Shown here one piece after another: positions 1 through 10,535 of a stretch of DNA of 64,000 nt. Where the stretch lies: NCBI GenBank assembly GCA_011316305.1, contig SAUG01000113.1, positions 1 through 64,000 on the forward strand, given 5' to 3'. Each line of letters begins with the position of its first letter. Positions within the stretch are counted from its first letter, which is position 1. Position numbers and translations under genes: made by a program. The notes beneath the pieces are model-generated. The model did no database searches, was not told the DNA's origin, and was given only the letters and a program-made list of their open reading frames with translations. Source of the stretch: Rusavskia elegans (Eukaryota; Ascomycota; Lecanoromycetes; Teloschistales; Teloschistaceae).

Positions 1-1136
1 TCACACCAAGAAACATGAACGATGATTGTACAAGGCCATCCAGAGCGTGGTGTGAAGCTGCGCTGCCCAGCCACTGAACGCCCTCTTGCCTTGACAGGGT
101 CAAAGCGATTTGCTTTAAGCGGCCTGTACATTTTGCAGATTGGTTCCATGAGGTCATTCTGCGATAATTCTGCGATTGGGCCAGAAGTTTAGGGGCGTAC
201 AGGGTCGTCTTGTCGCTGAATCTCCACTCATCGTTGTGGTCCATACTACTGAGCATGAAAAATGCTCTCTTTTCTGCCCAGGTAGACCATTTGCAATCCC
301 GCAGTGTAGTGTAATAATGCCACTTTGAGTTCCGTCAGCCATTTGCATCTTGATATTATTACAGTATCGAGTGCTCAAGGAGCAGGAAACTGACCATACA
401 ATACGCCAGAGAGGACCCATCTCCTAATGACTAACCAGATGATGCAGCAAAAACAGATGGTCGTCGTTGTGCAAAGGACCTCGTAGCCTGACGTACAAGA
501 TACTGGACGCCCGCATTGAAACTTTGACGAGGGAATATGGAGATGGATGGGCCCGACAGCAACTTAATGTACTCATATCGTGCACGACACTGGCGAAACA
601 TGAGGAATAGATGTATTCGATCATGATGAAACCAGTCGTGGGAGAGGCGCGAAGATGCTTTATGGCGATTATACGTACTTCATCAATGGGATATAACATA
701 CTGACCAAGCAAATACCGTAATGCTCTTCTGGCACTAGATCTCTGGACGTTTTGGCAGGTAGCATAGCTATTTTGACCGGTATCCGTACCAAATTAGCAA
801 AGTCATGTTCTGGTGATCCGCACATGGTGATGCATGACGTCCTGTATCTAGTACTTGTGAGGGCCTTTTGATTGAATAGAGCCATGGCTTCAGAACAGAA
901 CACAATCAGCTCCCAAGAGCTCTCTCATCATGGACTCGGCAATTCATTCGAATGTAGGCACACAGACGAAGCAACGACGTACAACCCGAAGTTGAGGTCG
1001 CTGCTTGGCACTTGACGGTTGCTATGGGAACCACGTAAATAATGGGACCCCCCCAAAATTGTCATAGAAATCCACCCACACTCCCGGAGGACTAAAGCGA
1101 TTAACATTCCTGAGAGATCCCGTGCCGACTTTTTCG
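1..1136. other. Left-edge region without a recognisable gene
   Basis: Minus-strand open frames of 159 codons (424-903), 88 codons (154-420) and 94 codons (928-1212) exist here, but their translations are rich in Cys, His and Met, show no domain I recognise, and cannot be joined by introns into something protein-like. The stretch probably holds the promoter and 5' UTR of the plus-strand gene starting at 1137. A lineage-specific or decayed gene cannot be excluded. Confidence 0.4.
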
Positions 1137-2768
1137 ATGGAGCATACTTCAATTGAAGATTTCCAAAAATCTCACGACAAATACGCCAGCGCCCGATCCG
1201 CTGCGACCCCACTACATGATTTCCCTATTCATAGCATCGAGCACGACGACGACGATTTGACGTCCTTATCAGGTTCTGCACACCATTCAAGCGGCCCAGA
1301 TGAAGCTGTCTTTGATGCTCCCCTCTCGCACCGCAGCTCGCCCCAAACCTCACCTCACCATTCTGATGACAATGAATCAATCTCCCCTTTCTTCTCCGGG
1401 TCCCGTGAGCCTTCTTGCCCGCCAGAGCAGCCATCATCACCTTACACCCCGCTCATAACGCGCTCTCCGTTCCGTAATTCTTCTTCTGTGCGCGCCATGC
1501 AGTTGGAGGCAACACCACCGCCACATCTCCCTTTGTCCCAGTCACGGCAGCGTAGCGCATTCCCTACGCCCTCGCGAAACGGAACGCCAAAGAGTGTCAG
1601 ATCTGGCCACAGCGGGATACGCATGAGTCCGAGCAAGATGTCTCCAACAAAGCGGCTGAATGTGAAAAAGGAATATCCGCTTGTTCTACTCCATGTCACC
1701 CTTTTACCGATCCCCGAGATCTATTCTGCCATGGTAATGGATCAAGTGCTCCCAAGTTACCTTCTGGAGAATTGGAAGGTACTACGTGAGAAGGCTACAG
1801 ACACGGTCCTAGAACGCGGCATACTCATACCTCATCCGAAAGAGGACTACGATCTATTGGAAGAGCGACTCCTCGAATCGCTGGACCTCAAAACACCTCG
1901 AATACTCAAATGCGGACATTTCCACCTCGATCCAGATGAAGAGGCAGATGTAGCAGGATCAGACAGCGAGGATGACGAAGACGATGATGATGCGGACATC
2001 TGCGACGACTGTGGCAGAAGGGTGCGAGATGGCAGATACGGCAGTGGCACCGGTAACCGGCGCTGGGATATCAAAGTCTTCGCTGCGAATGGTCTGATGC
2101 GAGCAGGTGCATGGGGAGCAGCTTGGCGAGAGATGGAAAGAGTCGACATAGAAATCATACCTTGGATGGAAGAGGAAGTGAAGCGAGAATTGGCGCTGCG
2201 GACAGAGGAGGAGCGCAAGCATGCGGCGCTGCTGCAGGAGGAGAACGTTACGCAAAGCGAGCAAAGACCAAACATGGACGAGGAAAGATTGCGAGAGATC
2301 TACGGTAACGACATACCAGCCTTCACAGACTCAAAAGCAGAGCAGACCCCGTCATTACAGCCAGACCCAGCGCCCTATCAACGGCGAGAGGAGGTTCCGC
2401 TCCAGGATCTTCTCAAAAACTACCTGATAGCAGCAGCGCAAGACCGGAAGAACATCGCCATATTCGTACTTACCCTCTTTGTCCTCTACCTATCAGTGGC
2501 TCGGGCGCCAATGTCAGCTCCTGAGGTCTCGCATCGTCCTGCTATGCCATCAGCCGCCCCTTCCATGTCGACTTCAGCTGCTCCGTCAAACACGAACATC
2601 AACACTGCTTCGATTATCGAGTCTGTCACCTCTGAGCCCTCCGAAACGCCAACAGTGTACACGGTCATACAAGAAGACGTCGAGGGGACTGCCTTCCCTG
2701 CCCCTGCACCTTCACTCGAGGACATTACAGACTCGATTGAAGCGCAACTTGAATTTGCCGACGAATAA
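1137..2768 (+). CDS. Conserved fungal acidic protein with one C-terminal membrane segment
   Basis: Single exon, 543 residues from the ATG at 1137; the open frame extends to a GTG at 1122, which I do not use. Residues about 1-185 are Ser/Pro/His-rich and look disordered. A conserved-looking core follows from about 190 to 380, beginning with a hydrophobic stretch (YPLVLLHVTLLPIPEIY) and containing a CGHFHL motif, a run of Asp/Glu and then CDDCGRR; the Cys/His spacing suggests a metal site. After a charged coiled-coil-like segment there is one hydrophobic helix (IAIFVLTLFVLYLSVA) near residue 450 and a Ser/Thr-rich tail of about 85 residues. I recall relatives carrying the label pathway-specific nitrogen regulator, but nothing in the sequence shows DNA binding and I would not transfer that name. 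Function unknown; the single helix suggests anchoring to an internal membrane. Confidence 0.8.
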   Translation: MEHTSIEDFQKSHDKYASARSAATPLHDFPIHSIEHDDDDLTSLSGSAHHSSGPDEAVFDAPLSHRSSPQTSPHHSDDNESISPFFSGSREPSCPPEQPSSPYTPLITRSPFRNSSSVRAMQLEATPPPHLPLSQSRQRSAFPTPSRNGTPKSVRSGHSGIRMSPSKMSPTKRLNVKKEYPLVLLHVTLLPIPEIYSAMVMDQVLPSYLLENWKVLREKATDTVLERGILIPHPKEDYDLLEERLLESLDLKTPRILKCGHFHLDPDEEADVAGSDSEDDEDDDDADICDDCGRRVRDGRYGSGTGNRRWDIKVFAANGLMRAGAWGAAWREMERVDIEIIPWMEEEVKRELALRTEEERKHAALLQEENVTQSEQRPNMDEERLREIYGNDIPAFTDSKAEQTPSLQPDPAPYQRREEVPLQDLLKNYLIAAAQDRKNIAIFVLTLFVLYLSVARAPMSAPEVSHRPAMPSAAPSMSTSAAPSNTNINTASIIESVTSEPSETPTVYTVIQEDVEGTAFPAPAPSLEDITDSIEAQLEFADE

Positions 2769-3582
2769 TCGTGTGCTTGGGTTTCAGGCTCACCTCTGGC
2801 ACTCAAATGTCAAAGTCAAGAATAGCGATAGTGTTTTGGTGTCATGTGGGTAATTAATGATGGATTGTAAGGATTTCTTGGAGCATCCTCATTTGTACTT
2901 GAGCGCAAGATACCAGATTGTTGAGCGGATATGGAGTTTGTCGTGTAAGTCGAGTGGAAAGTACAGAAACATACAGAAGTAGCTAATCATACTCGAATGA
3001 TACAAACATCTCATTCATGCTCCGTTTGATTGAGAATTGTTAGAACGAAGTCGATCCTTTGAGGTGCTTGCAAGAGATAGCTATAGGATCTCTTAGAGAA
3101 CAATCTAGCTGACTGTGGGTAGCACAAGGGGTACCAGACAGCGAGCCGGGAAGGACAATATCCCGTGTCCTTTGAAAAAATGTAAGACTGTTTCCCAGTC
3201 GGGCAATCGTGTGTCCTCTTCGCCAGCCTCCTTGACCATTTCTCCTCCTATAAACCATTTCGATAGAAACAAGATCGGAGTACGGGTGATTGAATCGGGT
3301 ATGACCTATTTAACATCTCTATACCAGATGGTAAAACGCAACAACAGAGTAGCTTCCCACCGCATATCTTACAAATTGATAGCACTCAAGTAGTGCATAT
3401 CGGTGTACTTGGAGGACCTCTGGTTTATAACAAATAGGTAGATGATATGCATGAATTCCTTTGGAGTAAGGAAAGGAAGAGAATGAAGATGTTTTGATAG
3501 TTGAACCAGCGAAAGGCGACGACGCGATCGTACGAGCCATAAGGGCTCTATCAGAGCGTCTGTAAAGTGCCTGTCTACCTAC
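2769..3582. other. Convergent intergenic region, 814 bases
   Basis: The plus-strand gene ending at 2768 and the minus-strand dehydrogenase ending at 3583 converge here, so both 3' UTRs and polyadenylation signals must lie inside. Short open frames (3040-3540) show no recognisable protein. I see no repeat or RNA gene. Confidence 0.5.
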
Positions 3583-5215
3583 CTACGCGATGCCTCTCCT
3601 CTCCTTCTCCTTCCTAATTTCATCCTCATCCACAATGACAACACCTTTCCCAGCCATCTTTCCACTGTGCGCGAGCTGAGATTGGGTTCCGGTGTTAGCA
3701 TGTGCATCACCGAGGTGGCCCATTGAAATGTAGATAGCACACAACTCGGAAAAATAGGGGCGCTGCGGCATAGTGATTGAGGAAGATGCTTACCTCCACC
3801 AAATTCGGTATTTCCTTCAAGCCGAAGAACGGATTCGTCTTCACTGTGATGTTGTGTTCGGCTACAAAGTCGAGCATGCGGATTGATTCGGACTTCAGGC
3901 GGCGGGAGAGCAAGGAGCCATGGATGCGGACATCGCGGAAGATGAGTTCTTGATAGGGGACGGAGACTTCGGGTGGCTGGGGTAGGGAGAGTCAGCCATC
4001 GTAAAAAAGATTGCCAATGCCTGGCACGATTTGTGAAGAGAAAGGAATTTAGCTCACCTGAGCAATCTGTACCATAGTTCCATGCATCTTGTGTCTCATC
4101 AGCGCTGTTCTTCCTATAGTGCTGTCTGCTGCGTGACCTACTTTTGTAATCGCACATGCCAGAGCCGCAGCATCAGGGGCATCACTGATCGTCAGTGCTG
4201 AATCTACCCCTTTCTGATCGGTCACCTTCTTGACCTCTTCGATAACCTTCTCCTTGCCTATCCTTGCATCGATTACAATGTCTGCTCCTGAACTCCGTGC
4301 CAGATCCAACCCCGGATCCCTCGCATCGATTCCCACGACTTGGAGACCCATCGCTTTGGCAAATTGACATCCGAGGTCTAAGGAACTTGTGGCGTCAGTA
4401 TATCTTTATCAAGCCAAATATGAAAATTTGAGCCCGTATCTGCGAGGGATAGATAGTTTTTGAAAGCCACCTCAGCCTTCTCGTTGATACCTTACGACCT
4501 TCGGCTCGGGGATTTTTGGGGAAGAGTGACCCCAAGAACCGACTTACGTCCCAGTCCACCTCCAGCTCCAACCAACGCCACGGTCTCTCCAGCTTTCAAG
4601 CCCGCATTCACCAGACCTCCCCAAATGGTAATGCCTGCGCACGCCATGGCTAGACCCTTGTCAGACGAGATTGGACGAATGTGAATGCCAGATACTGACG
4701 GGCCGCAGTTTCGTAGCTCACTTTATCCGGGATCCGGGATGAATCCCTGGCATCACAAAGCATATACTCAGCGAAAGCGCCATGAGTGGTAACACCAAGA
4801 TGTCCCTCCCGGTTGGGACAATAATGATGGAAATCTTCTGGACCCAGGCAGTCGGGGCAATGCCCGCATCGGTGGAAAGGTATCGCTGCCATGACTCTGT
4901 CGCCCTTCTTGAAATCCTTGACAGACGAGCCCCAGGCGACGACTTCGCCACAACCCTCGTGTGAAGCTGTGCAGGGAAGCTTGGTGGAGAAGTGGCCGGC
5001 ACTGACCATGCCATCTGTATGGCAGAGTGAAGCTACCTTGACTTTTAGGAGAAGGTCGTATTCGGACAGGGAAGTCGGAGTGGGGATGTCATTGAAAGCG
5101 TAAGGCTTGTTATACTGCGATGTGATTGAGCCTGGCCCAAGGGTATGTGAATGGCGAAAGATACCTGGACCACCTGGACTGCGAGCATGTTGTTGGGGAC
5201 GCCTTCAATCGCCAT
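3583..5215 (-). CDS. Zinc-containing alcohol dehydrogenase (medium-chain family)
   Basis: Six exons on the minus strand: 5215-5165, 5114-4700, 4649-4548, 4377-4058, 3976-3794 and 3675-3583, giving 387 residues. All junctions are GT-AG and keep frame. The product has the medium-chain dehydrogenase layout: catalytic zinc ligands in SLCHTDG and SHEGCGE, the four-cysteine structural zinc loop CGHCPDC...C, then a Rossmann fold with GAGGGLGHLG followed by the acidic residue in VVGIDARD that favours NAD over NADP. It should oxidise or reduce primary alcohols and aldehydes in the cytosol; the substrate cannot be read from the sequence. Length fits the family (about 340-390). It diverges from the YMR090W-like gene across 383 bases. 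The start ATG at 5215 gives a short leader MAIEGVPNNM before the first beta strand. Confidence 0.93.
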
Positions 5216-5598
5216 GATTACTGGAGTACCTGGATGAATCGAGATGACTGCGGAATATGAACGTGTACGATCAGTCAAAGAGGGTCAGTGACTCGAAACA
5301 GGGTAAACGCAGAAGTGACTTCGTTCGATACATCCTCAGAACTCAGAATTAAGAGCGATGTCATTGAAACGATGGACTGGAGAAAAGGGACTTGAGAACG
5401 CGTACAAGGAACATTTCGATACCATGCAGAGCGACAGAATCCCCGCACACGTCATGTGGGGCTGAGGATCCGTATGTGCCTGTCATTGAACAGTTGAGAA
5501 ACATACGGAAAGAGGCACGTTGCAAAGGCCAGAAGTTTGGAAGCTTTGCTGAAAGTGGATAACTGAAGACAGACGATCGGTCTTGGTTGTCAGTCCGC
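5216..5598. promoter_or_regulatory. Divergent promoter region between the alcohol dehydrogenase and YMR090W-like genes
   Basis: The 383 bases separate two start codons pointing away from each other (5215 minus, 5599 plus). Both products are NAD(P)-dependent oxidoreductase-type proteins, so shared control is possible. I see no clear TATA box or named operator. Confidence 0.5.
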
Positions 5599-6453
5599 AT
5601 GGCTTCAAAACGTGTACTGCTCCTTGGGGGCCACGGCAAGGTCTCCCTACTTCTCACCCCCCATCTGGTAGCACGCTCGTGGCATGTGACGAGTGTGATT
5701 CGAGATGCATCGCAAACGGATGACATCCTCGCCACGGTCAAGGGTGACCGCCGCAACGTCGATGTACTGGTCAGTAGCCTGGAGGACGTCAAGAGCAAGG
5801 CAGATGCACAGCAGGTCATCGATAGATCGAAGCCTGACTATGTCGTCTGGTCGGCAGGTATGCCTCCTTCTGGTCTCTTGACGTACATCTGCTGCATTGC
5901 TGACAAGCCCTCAGGCGCCGGCGGTAAAGGAGCCCCTTCACGCACGCAAGCTGTCGATCGTGATAGTTGCATCCACTTCATCCAAGCTTCGGCTGATACA
6001 CCCTCGATCACCAAGTTCTTGCTGGTCTCTTACCCCGGTAGCCGACGCACCAAGGCCCCCTGGTGGACCGAAGAGGAATGGGCAGGCACCCAGGAAGTGA
6101 ATAACGGCGTTTTAAAGCCTTACTATCCAGCCAAGTTGGCCGCGGACGAATGCTTGACTGCAATTGCAAGCCGGAGGAAAGATCTCCATGCCATCGTGCT
6201 CCGACCTAGCCGATTGACAGATGACGAAGCGACTGGAAGAATAAGTTTAGGCAAGACAAAGGCGAGAGGGAAAATCACGCGTGGAGACGTGGCTGCAACC
6301 GCAGCAGAGTTACTGGACAGCGAAGCCAGAGGGTGGTTAGACCTACTCGAAGGTGAAGAAGAGATCGCCGCCGCAGTCGAGCGAGTGGTCAGAGACAAGG
6401 TGGATTGTGTAGAAGGGGAGGATGTAGAGAGGATGATCCAGCAATATGGTTGA
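5599..6453 (+). CDS. NAD(P)-binding protein of the atypical SDR (YMR090W-like) type
   Basis: Two exons, 5599-5857 and 5915-6453, 265 residues. The 57-base intron has no stop and is a multiple of three, so it can be read through, but removing it gives the motif WSAGAGGKG that is characteristic of the yeast YMR090W family, whereas the unspliced frame interrupts it. The N-terminus carries the nucleotide-binding glycine motif VLLLGGHGKV; an SYPG strand, then a YY-PAK segment in the position of the SDR active-site Tyr-Lys, and an IVLRPSRLTDDEATG segment follow. The frame starts at a TTG at 5587 but the ATG at 5599 directly precedes the first beta strand. Biochemical role unknown even in yeast; probably a cytosolic NAD(P)-linked reductase or redox sensor. 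Confidence 0.88.
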   Translation: MASKRVLLLGGHGKVSLLLTPHLVARSWHVTSVIRDASQTDDILATVKGDRRNVDVLVSSLEDVKSKADAQQVIDRSKPDYVVWSAGMPPSGLLTYICCIADKPSGAGGKGAPSRTQAVDRDSCIHFIQASADTPSITKFLLVSYPGSRRTKAPWWTEEEWAGTQEVNNGVLKPYYPAKLAADECLTAIASRRKDLHAIVLRPSRLTDDEATGRISLGKTKARGKITRGDVAATAAELLDSEARGWLDLLEGEEEIAAAVERVVRDKVDCVEGEDVERMIQQYG

Positions 6454-6875
6454 GCGTGGGAAAAAAACTGCTGCTGGTGAAGATTGATAGCGATACAGTA
6501 GGGTATAGGTATCAAGGGCACGACATGCTCAATAACCAAGTCCTGACACAAATCTGTATATTGACGATGCTCTGCATGCCTCTCCCAATATCGTCCGTTG
6601 ATGATGATATCGTCGCAACAATAATATAAAGACGGATAATCCGCCAAGAGGAGCGGTCTTGGCGTTCAATTCGGGGACCCTGACCCCCTTCCGGGATCTG
6701 CCGACTGCCGAAGAAAAAGATCTGGCACTGCTTTTTATTCCGCGACAGCAAGGTAATAATCAATCTTCCGACAAGTTGAAGCTTTCAACCACAGCAATTA
6801 TTGATTGCCTTTACTCCCTTAGATCTCTTCGGATTTATCAGCGTCACCTCTGATCGCAATCTCCCCTCTTCCGCC
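6454..6875. promoter_or_regulatory. Intergenic region and promoter of the phosphate carrier
   Basis: The 422 bases hold the 3' UTR of the upstream gene and the promoter of the carrier. A TATAAA sequence lies at 6625-6630, about 245 bases before the start codon, and CT-rich sequence (6840-6875) immediately precedes the ATG, as is common for highly expressed fungal genes. Confidence 0.4.
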
Positions 6876-8050
6876 ATGTCTAACGCTCCTCCGCCAACCT
6901 CGACGGGCCTGCCCAAAGTCGACGCTGCCAAACAGACAATAGCTGCAAATACACCGGAAAAACTCAGCGGCTTCGCTCTCTACTCTCGTTTCGCTCTGGC
7001 GGGTGCTGTCTGCTGTTCCGTCACCCATGGCGGTCTCACTCCAGTCGACGTGTAAAAGCTCCCTTGGCTTTGCGCCAACCCTCCTACAATCCAAACCAAG
7101 CTGATAGTACTTTCACATCGCAGTGTCAAGACTCGGATACAATTGGACCCCATCACCTACAACAATGGCATGATTGGCGGTTTCCGAAAAGTCATCGCCA
7201 AAGAGGGTTCCGGTGCTCTGCTCACCGGCGCCGGTCCCACCTTCGCAGGCTACTTCCTCCAAGGCGCATTCAAATTTGGAGGGTACGAGTTCTTTAAGCA
7301 GCAATGTATCAACTACGTTGGCTACGAAGCAGCATCCAACAACCGGACAGCAGTGTACCTCGCTTCATCCGCCGCCGCTGAATTCTTCGCCGACATCGCC
7401 CTATGCCCATTGGAAGCCACTCGAATCCGACTGGTCTCGGACCCGACATTCGCCAGTGGATTGTTGTCGGGATTCAGCAAGATCGCCAAGCAGGAAGGCT
7501 TTGGAGCTTTCTATTCAGGCTTCGGTCCCATCCTGTTCAAGCAAGTCCCCTACACCATGGCCAAGTTCGTCGTCTACGAAAAAGTCTCGGAAGCCATCTA
7601 CAAGCGTGTCGACAAGTCCGCCACTTCCGACGGCATGCAGACGGTCATCAATCTTGGTGCCGGCCTGATTGCAGGTTTCGCCGCCGCCTTTGTATCCCAG
7701 CCTGCGGATACCATGCTCAGCAAGATCAACAAGACCAAGGGACTTCCGGGAGAGGGCACCACAAGCAGACTGATCAAGATTGCAAAGGAATTGGGCTTGA
7801 GGGGTAGCTATACGGGTATCGGTGCTCGGCTCTTCATGGTTGGGGTATGTGTGCCCCGAATGCTTTGTCTTGTCTTTGGAACGTCCAGTCGCTGACCGTC
7901 ATCTCCATCTAGACTCTCACGGCCGGACAATTCGCCATCTACGGCGATATCAAGAAAGCATTAGGTATGTTTGATGAAGAACGGTGTTCCGAAAGCTTTG
8001 CTGATCGGTTATTAGGGGCAACGGGTGGTGTCGAGATTGCCAAGACATAG
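6876..8050 (+). CDS. Mitochondrial phosphate carrier
   Basis: Four exons: 6876-7051, 7124-7844, 7914-7964 and 8016-8050. The protein of about 327 residues belongs to the mitochondrial carrier family (three repeats, six membrane helices in the inner membrane) and matches the phosphate/copper carrier branch (yeast Mir1/Pic2): first-repeat signature [14 protein letters not shown] is rebuilt exactly by splicing across 7052-7123, the second is [14 protein letters not shown], the third [13 protein letters not shown], and the protein ends [11 protein letters not shown]. It would import inorganic phosphate with a proton into the matrix for ATP synthesis. Proline and charged residues of all three PX[DE]XX[KR] motifs are visible. 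Codon use is strongly C-ending, consistent with high expression. Whether it is Mir1-like or Pic2-like needs a tree. Confidence 0.95.
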
Positions 8051-8748
8051 ATAGGAAAACTCCCCATGCGAGCGGAGTTGACAATCCGAGGACCACATAG
8101 GTATTCTCGTCGTTCAAATACATCCGTTTCAGCGCTCAACAGGGAAGCGGTGCCTGCATGACTCGAGAAAGGAGGTTTGCTAATTGCCGTTTCATTGGAC
8201 ATTGTGTGCAACACACGATCAAGGGGATACGCACAATTTATCTCAACTATTCCAGATGTACAACTAGGGTAGGGATAGACGATAGACCGGGTAATTCGAG
8301 CTGATTGACATGTTGATATGATATGGGTGCTGTGAATCTTGAGATCCTATAACTCGAGCGGGTAGATGATGGTCATTCGACGTTTTGATTATTTGGGTAC
8401 TGTATTAACCATTACCTTTATCCGCGTCCCCTTTACCGCCACCTGTTCCCAGCGATGATTTCGTTAAGGTACGAGCTGTTGGCACCTAGTAGCTCTCTCG
8501 AAAATGCATCCGACCTTGAAGATATGACACCTTAATTCGATCTGAAGGCCAGGTATACCTCCGTTCCCATTCAAGTAAACAAATCTCCACACCCTTACGC
8601 CCTGCACCGACCAAAAAGCACCACAATCTCTCAAATTTATTTCCTCATCATTGTGTACAGCAGCAATCTTTCGAAAATTAAAAATATATAAACAACCCTA
8701 CTATTCTACCCGTCCATCCATACAAACAGACAAACAAACCTCTCATAT
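8051..8748. other. Convergent intergenic region, 698 bases
   Basis: Lies between the stop of the phosphate carrier and the stop of the minus-strand Atg27 gene. Contains both 3' UTRs; an AT-rich block with AAAATATATAAAC is at about 8680. No gene, repeat or RNA recognised. Confidence 0.5.
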
Positions 8749-9927
8749 TCAAACAGCACTGTAACCCCCCCTACTCCCACCCCCCTGCAACGTATTAACA
8801 ACCCTCCTCATCCAATCCTTGAAGATATACGGTATATCCCTGATGGTCTCGGAATGCGGGAGCAGATCCCACCCACGGGCCGAGTAGCGGTTGTAATTTA
8901 GCCAGGAGCCGAAGATGAGGTAGGCGGCTGTGCCGAGGAAGATGCTGTGGATATCATCGTCAGTAAATTGATTTGGAATAATGTATAATGGTTTGGGGGA
9001 AAGTGAAGGAAGGAAGAGATAACACTGACATAATGATAAACCAAGTGAAAAAACCCCAATGGCCCGAACTGCTACCCTTGTCGTCTCCCCCTTTTTTGGC
9101 TGCATCTTCGCATGCGTACTTGGTCCGCCATTCCAGGCTCAAAACTTTGGATTCGCCAACCATGCTATAATCAATGTATTTCACCGTTCCGCCGTGCCCA
9201 TCGTCCGCGATCTCCCCCGTAGCGGAATGGTCTTCCTCGCCGTCTTCGTCAGCTTCATCCTTGCGCGCAGTCAGACCCCTCTTCATGGCCTTCTTCTCCT
9301 CCGCCTTATCCGAACACAGGAATTCAATCACGGCTTTTTGTTTCTGCCCGTTTTTGTCCGGGTATTTCGGCCCATGCAACGCCAACCTGAATCCTTCTTT
9401 TTCGCGATCGCTGGCCGAAGACGAGGTTTTCAGCCGGGTGATTTCGGGGTCGAGGTCGGTGCCGCCGTGGAGGATGAATTTGCCTGCTATTGGGATAGCG
9501 TCTTCGAAGGAAGTGCTGTTTTCGAAGGTGTTTATCAGGCGCCGTATCGCGCAGACTGCAGATACATATACAAATTTAGTCACTAGATATTCAAGGGCAC
9601 GTGCTGCTTGTTTTTGGTTCGGAAAAGAGGTATGGATATGGACATACCCAACGTCCCGTTGGGACAATCCTCCTCCTTCGGTATGCCTTTTGCTTTTTTC
9701 AGAGGCTTGCAGATGTCGATGGTGAAGGTTGTGTTTGTCATGGTGGGGGATGGGGAGTGGTTTTCGCTCGTCATGACCGATATTGGGTTTCCGAGCGCGG
9801 AGATGTCGAAGGATTGTTTGTCGTCGCGGATACTGGAACAGTCGAAACTCATGGCGTAGGTGAGGGTAGGGAGGAGGAGCTGTATCGTGATGGGGCACAA
9901 GATGGAGGTATATTTCCGTACCCGCAT
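8749..9927 (-). CDS. ATG27: Autophagy-related protein 27 (type I membrane protein)
   Basis: Three exons on the minus strand: 9927-9648, 9555-9030 and 8944-8749, 333 residues. A signal peptide (hydrophobic run ending near ALT-YA at about residue 25) is followed by a lumenal mannose-6-phosphate-receptor-like domain with cysteines at FDCSS, DICKP and EDCPN, and CAIRR. A charged low-complexity linker (about 190-220) precedes YACEDAAKK. Splicing out 9029-8945 joins FTWFII to IIFLGTAAYLIFGSW, forming the single membrane helix. The cytosolic tail has WDLLPH, IRDIPY and the terminal YSAV, the tyrosine sorting motif typical of Atg27. In yeast this protein cycles between Golgi, endosomes and Atg9 vesicles and helps move Atg9 to the phagophore. 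Long plus-strand open frames over 9059-9963 are shadows of this gene. Confidence 0.95.
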
Positions 9928-10535
9928 TTTGATAGAAGGTTGGTGATGTTAGGGATCAAGTAATGGCGAGTAACTGTGAGGCCTAGACACACCCGCTTGG
10001 ATTGTACCGGTGTAGCTGTTGTCCGGAACTCGCTAAAAGCATACCACCATTGCTAGAGGAAGGTGGCTCAAAGTATGAATCCTCTACGATTGCCTATTTA
10101 AGAGTTGGCCTGTGAAGGTCGACCCGCTTACTAAGACATGTCGCCAAGACTTGGTGATATCTCATTTGGGAGGTACTGATAGACAGGCAAGCATAGAGTC
10201 AGTTCATGCAGCCATTCACATAAGGAGCCAACTGCAGCATCCTCAGTTCACATGAGTTGATTCTTATTGTCGGAGGACTAAGACTAGATACCAAATCCAC
10301 GCTCCAGACCCATTCTCCCACATGCCATCATAACACCCAAAGCAGAAAACACTCGCCAAGGATTCAATGAGATGCAACAAAGGGGAAGTATATAACCGCA
10401 TGAATCCTTAAAAGTCACCGTGCTTTAGTCTACCTTGATCACCCACTGTCATCCCCACACGTTCGCCTTTTCCCTCCTTGAACTGTCGTTTCTCTATGCT
10501 CGCCAGTTGCGGTGTGCCGCAGGTATATCGTCTCG
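9928..10535. other. Intergenic region, 608 bases
   Basis: Promoter and 5' UTR of Atg27 on the left and the 3' UTR of the Hsp70-like gene on the right (both minus strand). No coding sequence, repeat or RNA gene recognised. Confidence 0.5.

Noticed and set aside
154..1212. Three consecutive minus-strand ORFs that might be exons of one gene
   Set aside because: No splice combination I tried gave a protein with recognisable motifs; composition rich in Cys, His and Met suggests noncoding.
9059..9963. Long plus-strand open frames of 120-183 codons
   Set aside because: They lie antisense to the Atg27 exons, have no recognisable content, and arise from the codon bias of the real gene.
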